The notes beneath the pieces are model-generated. The model saw only the letters and a program-made list of their open reading frames with translations. It ran no database searches and was not told the DNA's origin. 64,000 nt of DNA from Haloplanus sp. GDY1 (GTDB lineage Archaea; Halobacteriota; Halobacteria; Halobacteriales; Haloferacaceae): assembly GCF_023703775.1 (NCBI RefSeq), contig NZ_CP098516.1:1-64000 (forward strand), given 5' to 3'. This document shows positions 61,253-64,000 of the stretch, piece after piece. A program made the translations under genes and the position numbers. Each line of letters opens with the position of its first letter. Within the stretch, counting starts at the first letter, position 1.

Positions 61253-62359
61253 TCAACCCAGAAGGTTCGCGAGTTCGTGGAGGCTTTCTTTGAGATTACG
61301 GTTGAACTCAGTTGAGACGGTGATAAACTCGCCGTCGTCGCTGTTCTCCTTGTACTTACCCAACGAAAGAGCGAGTTCCCCGCTTGGGGTTGCAACGAGC
61401 TTGAAGATAACCGAAGTGCTCTGCAACCCGGTTTCCAGCCACGCCTTTTCGATATCTGCCCATTCACCAGCGGAGGTATCTGCTGAATCCACCTCGTAGG
61501 CCATGCTGTGAACCTTACCCCGGTTTCGGGAGTGTTCAGTCTGAACCGGGGCGAGAACGTGTTCAGTGCCGCGAACCTGCTTCCCGAGTTGAAGCATCGT
61601 CCGCCCATCAGGCGTCTCGGTGAGTTTGAACCACTTCTGGTACGGGTCATACGAGGCACTCAACCACCAGAATCCGAGATCGTTCCAGTCCGATTGGCCT
61701 CCCTGATCGAACTTCCCGTACTCCCATGCTCTACGAAGACCCTCGCTGTGTTCAGCTAAATATTCTCGCGGCAGGACGACATCTATCGAGGGATTAGCTG
61801 GCTTTGGTTGTCGTAACCAGTAGACGATACCGTGATAGCCGTCGCTGAAATCGTGTTGGACCGCGTGAGGCCAGGTCGACAGAATGCCAGAGAGATCGAC
61901 GTTGAATCCGGAGAAATCCTCTTCTCCCAACCAGAGTACGCTGTATTCTGCAGCGAGATACTCAGCGGTTACTGCGTCGACATCCTTGTCCTCGTGTTTG
62001 TGCTGTACTTCGACGCCAATGCCACGGCCCTCAGGGAACCGAGGCTGGGGAAACTCTACGAGAATATCGGCACGCCGGTCACCCAGCTGCTGTTCTAGTC
62101 CTATGGTGGCGTCAGGATACTCAGTCGTGAGCTTCGAATACGCGATCGACTTCATCCGCAGATGGGGTGGAGATTCACCGCCACAGTCAGTCTCCTCTTC
62201 AGCAGCGTGGTAGAAATGCCGTGCAACGAACGACCCCTTCCGGCGATGGGAGTCTCGAATTTTCAATTGATCGCTGCACTTCGGGCACGCGAGGGAATCC
62301 CCTTTCTGCACCTGATTCGGAATGACCTCGGTACCGTCGTGGAGGGCCAAGAACGGCAT
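61253..62359 (-). CDS. CoiA-like nuclease-fold protein
   Basis: This 368-residue protein starts MPFLALHDGTEVIPNQVQKG, with CPKCSDQLKIRDSHRRKGSF, HFYHAAEEETDCGGESPPH and MKSIAYSKL, the zinc-ribbon and HxxH-like opening of CoiA-type proteins. A nuclease core follows with ADILVEF (Asp) and GIGVEVQHKHED (ExQ/K type). A C-terminal region of about 190 residues is unclassified. CoiA-like proteins act on DNA in competence or defence. ATG 62359 was preferred to an in-frame codon seven residues earlier. Confidence 0.75.
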   Translation of the reverse strand: MPFLALHDGTEVIPNQVQKGDSLACPKCSDQLKIRDSHRRKGSFVARHFYHAAEEETDCGGESPPHLRMKSIAYSKLTTEYPDATIGLEQQLGDRRADILVEFPQPRFPEGRGIGVEVQHKHEDKDVDAVTAEYLAAEYSVLWLGEEDFSGFNVDLSGILSTWPHAVQHDFSDGYHGIVYWLRQPKPANPSIDVVLPREYLAEHSEGLRRAWEYGKFDQGGQSDWNDLGFWWLSASYDPYQKWFKLTETPDGRTMLQLGKQVRGTEHVLAPVQTEHSRNRGKVHSMAYEVDSADTSAGEWADIEKAWLETGLQSTSVIFKLVATPSGELALSLGKYKENSDDGEFITVSTEFNRNLKESLHELANLLG

Positions 62360-62480
62360 ACTAGAGTCGCAGATTAACACTCCATCTATAGAATAATACC
62401 CCTATTGCACCCTCACTTAGGAAGGGTTGCTGCTACGAGTTTCCCTACGGATTATATAACTGCCCTCGAAAACCGTGAGT

Positions 62481-63155
62481 ATGTATATCGCGGCGTTGAC
62501 GGAACCGGGGAAGCAGCACCACAATCGGTCAAACCATCTGGTATTCGTCTTATTAAACGCCGAGTCTCACGGTCTGACCCGAATCCAGCCGGAGCCATAT
62601 ACCTGCGACTGCGGTGAAAAATTGACTGCAGAGGTACTCGACGAAGGGGATGAGTCGAAGTCGTCCTGGCCGAATTGCAAATCATGGCGTAACGGGGGTC
62701 GAAAGAAGTGCCCCACGTGTGACGAATACCCCTCCATCGGTCGCGATCAACACATCCGCGCTCGAGGGTACGAACCGACACCGAAAGACGATATCAAGAA
62801 CGTTACACAGCATCAGCGGGAAGAAGCACTCGAAGAACACGATGGACAGTGTATCGCGTGTAGTAACGAAGCGGAGTATGTGAAGCGGATGGTGCCGCCG
62901 AGGTACGGCGGCTCTCGGGAGCTGAAAAACCTCGCCCCACTCTGTGACCATCACTACGAGGATTATGGCCACATGTTCGCCGACCTACTACAGCCGGCAG
63001 AATGGTACCAGATTCATGGCATTTCGTGGCGTGACGTAGCCGAGTCGATGCGGGACCAGTATGCCGACCAAGGAGCTGATTCCTTCGTCGAGACGTTAGA
63101 TGAACTTCTCGATCGCGGGCGACCTCAGAATCCCTATCCCTATATCGATGCCTGA
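62481..63155 (+). CDS. HNH-endonuclease-like protein
   Basis: This 224-residue protein has two zinc-type Cys sets near the N terminus (CDCGEKL and KKCPTCDEYP). It also has an HNH-like core: DGQCIACSNEAEYVKRMVPP, then NLAPLCDHHYEDYGHMF. Cys pairs, Asn and His are all in place for a metal-bound HNH fold, though the first His is replaced. It diverges from the CoiA-like gene by about 120 bases. A role in restriction is plausible but not shown. Confidence 0.72.
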   Translation: MYIAALTEPGKQHHNRSNHLVFVLLNAESHGLTRIQPEPYTCDCGEKLTAEVLDEGDESKSSWPNCKSWRNGGRKKCPTCDEYPSIGRDQHIRARGYEPTPKDDIKNVTQHQREEALEEHDGQCIACSNEAEYVKRMVPPRYGGSRELKNLAPLCDHHYEDYGHMFADLLQPAEWYQIHGISWRDVAESMRDQYADQGADSFVETLDELLDRGRPQNPYPYIDA

Positions 63156-63210
63156 GATTTCCGACTCATGCTGAGGCACAGTACGGGGATTCTATTCCAA
63201 CAGGACTGAA

Positions 63211-63786
63211 TCAGCCTTCAAGAATTTCCTCAACGGCTGGAATCAATTCAGACTGATAGCCAGCAGACGAGAGGAACTCCTGGATGTGCTCATACTCCTG
63301 CTCACCCTCAGGAGGGTTCTCAAGTAATAGTTCTTCGATTACTTGCTCACCGTCATCGCAAAGAGCTACAGATTGAGTGAGAGGAGTGTCCTCAAGTGGA
63401 TCTCGTCGCTCATCAATCAGAATCGGCTGCCACCCACCCTGGTACTGGTATCTATAGAGGGTGATCGTGCGGACTGTATCATCGTCGGCGAAGAAGCTCG
63501 TTTGTTCGCATTTGCTGGCGACCGCTAACTTCCCGCTATCGAGATCTGCAGCAAAGTCCTCGAAACTGCGGAACTCAGCAGGGACCGGCCCATCGACGAC
63601 GTGGGTGATAATTCCCGGCCAAGTATACCCGTAGACACGCTCAAAGAAGGTGATACCATTGTCGTCGGGAGAGTCAAATACGAGGAGAAGATCACCAAGT
63701 TGGAGTTCTGTGCCGTCTACGCTGATGTGCGAAGAATAGGGATATGCGTCGCCGTCGTCAAGAACGTCTATTTCGGGTTTTGACAT
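63211..63786 (-). CDS. Hypothetical acidic protein
   Basis: This 191-residue protein starts MSKPEIDVLDDGDAYPYSSH and contains a beta-rich part (LQLGDLLLVFDSPDDNGITF, TLYRYQYQGGWQPILIDERR) and a helical acidic C terminus. I do not recognise a family. ATG 63786 was chosen over a codon three residues upstream. It is followed on the upstream side by a partial gene on the same strand, 22 bases away. Confidence 0.55.
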   Translation of the reverse strand: MSKPEIDVLDDGDAYPYSSHISVDGTELQLGDLLLVFDSPDDNGITFFERVYGYTWPGIITHVVDGPVPAEFRSFEDFAADLDSGKLAVASKCEQTSFFADDDTVRTITLYRYQYQGGWQPILIDERRDPLEDTPLTQSVALCDDGEQVIEELLLENPPEGEQEYEHIQEFLSSAGYQSELIPAVEEILEG

Positions 63787-63808
63787 TAATCTCACTTGAT
63801 AGAGTCAG

Positions 63809-64000
63809 CTATTCCTGTGCTTTGTTTTCCACAGCTTCAATAACACTTGCCCGTGTTTCAGTATCGATTCGGGCAACTCCAACCCGAGAATAAACGTAGA
63901 GTTCCACCCTTGCTCTGAGCGAATCCAAATCAAGTTCATCAAGGACACTCTGAGGGACTCCTAATCCCCAAATCGAATCCTCGATCGCTTTTTCTATGAG
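63809..64000 (-). CDS. Partial gene, C-terminal 63 residues
   Basis: A minus-strand reading frame runs off the right edge of the window and ends at a TAG at 63809-63811. It encodes LIEKAIEDSIWGLGVPQSVL, then DELDLDSLRARVELYVYSRV and IEAVENKAQE. The composition is haloarchaeal and helical. The N-terminal part lies outside the window, so the family cannot be judged. Confidence 0.55.
   Translation of the reverse strand, partial: LIEKAIEDSIWGLGVPQSVLDELDLDSLRARVELYVYSRVGVARIDTETRASVIEAVENKAQE

Overview
The window reads as a haloarchaeal replicon, most likely a plasmid, megaplasmid or integrated island. The proteins are very acidic, codon use is GC-rich, promoters look archaeal (TATA boxes close to start codons), and there is a complete haloarchaeal gas-vesicle cluster, HalX and PAS/GAF signalling proteins, and several halobacterial insertion-sequence types. 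The gas-vesicle proteins closely resemble those I remember from Halobacterium, but I cannot name the species. I saw no rRNA, tRNA, CRISPR array or recognisable replication initiator.

Layout. 1-3.1 kb: a ParA-type partition ATPase behind a field of short repeats, its small partner protein, and a tyrosine recombinase. 3.3-6.7 kb: a DDE transposase, a winged-helix regulator and two tiny zinc-ribbon proteins. 7.1-16.1 kb: gas-vesicle genes gvpDEFGHIJKLM (minus strand) and gvpACNO (plus strand) diverging from one control region, followed by a second ParA. 16.9-19.8 kb: a TnpB gene split by an ISH1-like element whose ends and target duplication are readable, then a recombinase fragment. 19.8-26.1 kb: two PAS histidine kinases, a HalX response regulator, and frameshifted remnants of FIST-like and KaiC-like sensors. 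26.2-31.0 kb: an ISH8-like element with exact ends, a small inverted-repeat element carrying a gene, a DUF433/PIN-like toxin-antitoxin pair, and a gene broken at a homopolymer.

31.0-40.9 kb holds the most striking system: a thiazole/oxazole-modified peptide (LAP/TOMM) cluster. A 77-residue Cys/Ser/Gly precursor with a perfectly duplicated core is followed by an ATP-grasp gene and two membrane-protein genes. Facing them is an overlapping operon for a leader-binding cyclodehydratase partner, a YcaO cyclodehydratase, a SagB-type azoline dehydrogenase, a methyltransferase, an M28 metallopeptidase and an amidase. This predicts heterocyclisation, oxidation, trimming and further tailoring of a microcin-B17-like peptide.

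41-64 kb is accessory and rich in likely defence genes. It has a GIY-YIG protein, a transglutaminase-like protein, a three-gene unit resembling ESCRT-III/Vps4 (membrane protein, Snf7-like coiled coil, AAA ATPase), a regulator followed by a large protein with an HExxH motif, a HAD phosphatase, two metallophosphoesterases, SIMPL and DHH proteins, a short prokaryotic Argonaute operon (nuclease partner, Argonaute, degenerate FtsZ-like protein), a SocA-like/PIN pair, a DUF262-DUF1524 protein, a CoiA-like nuclease and an HNH protein. The window ends inside a partial gene.
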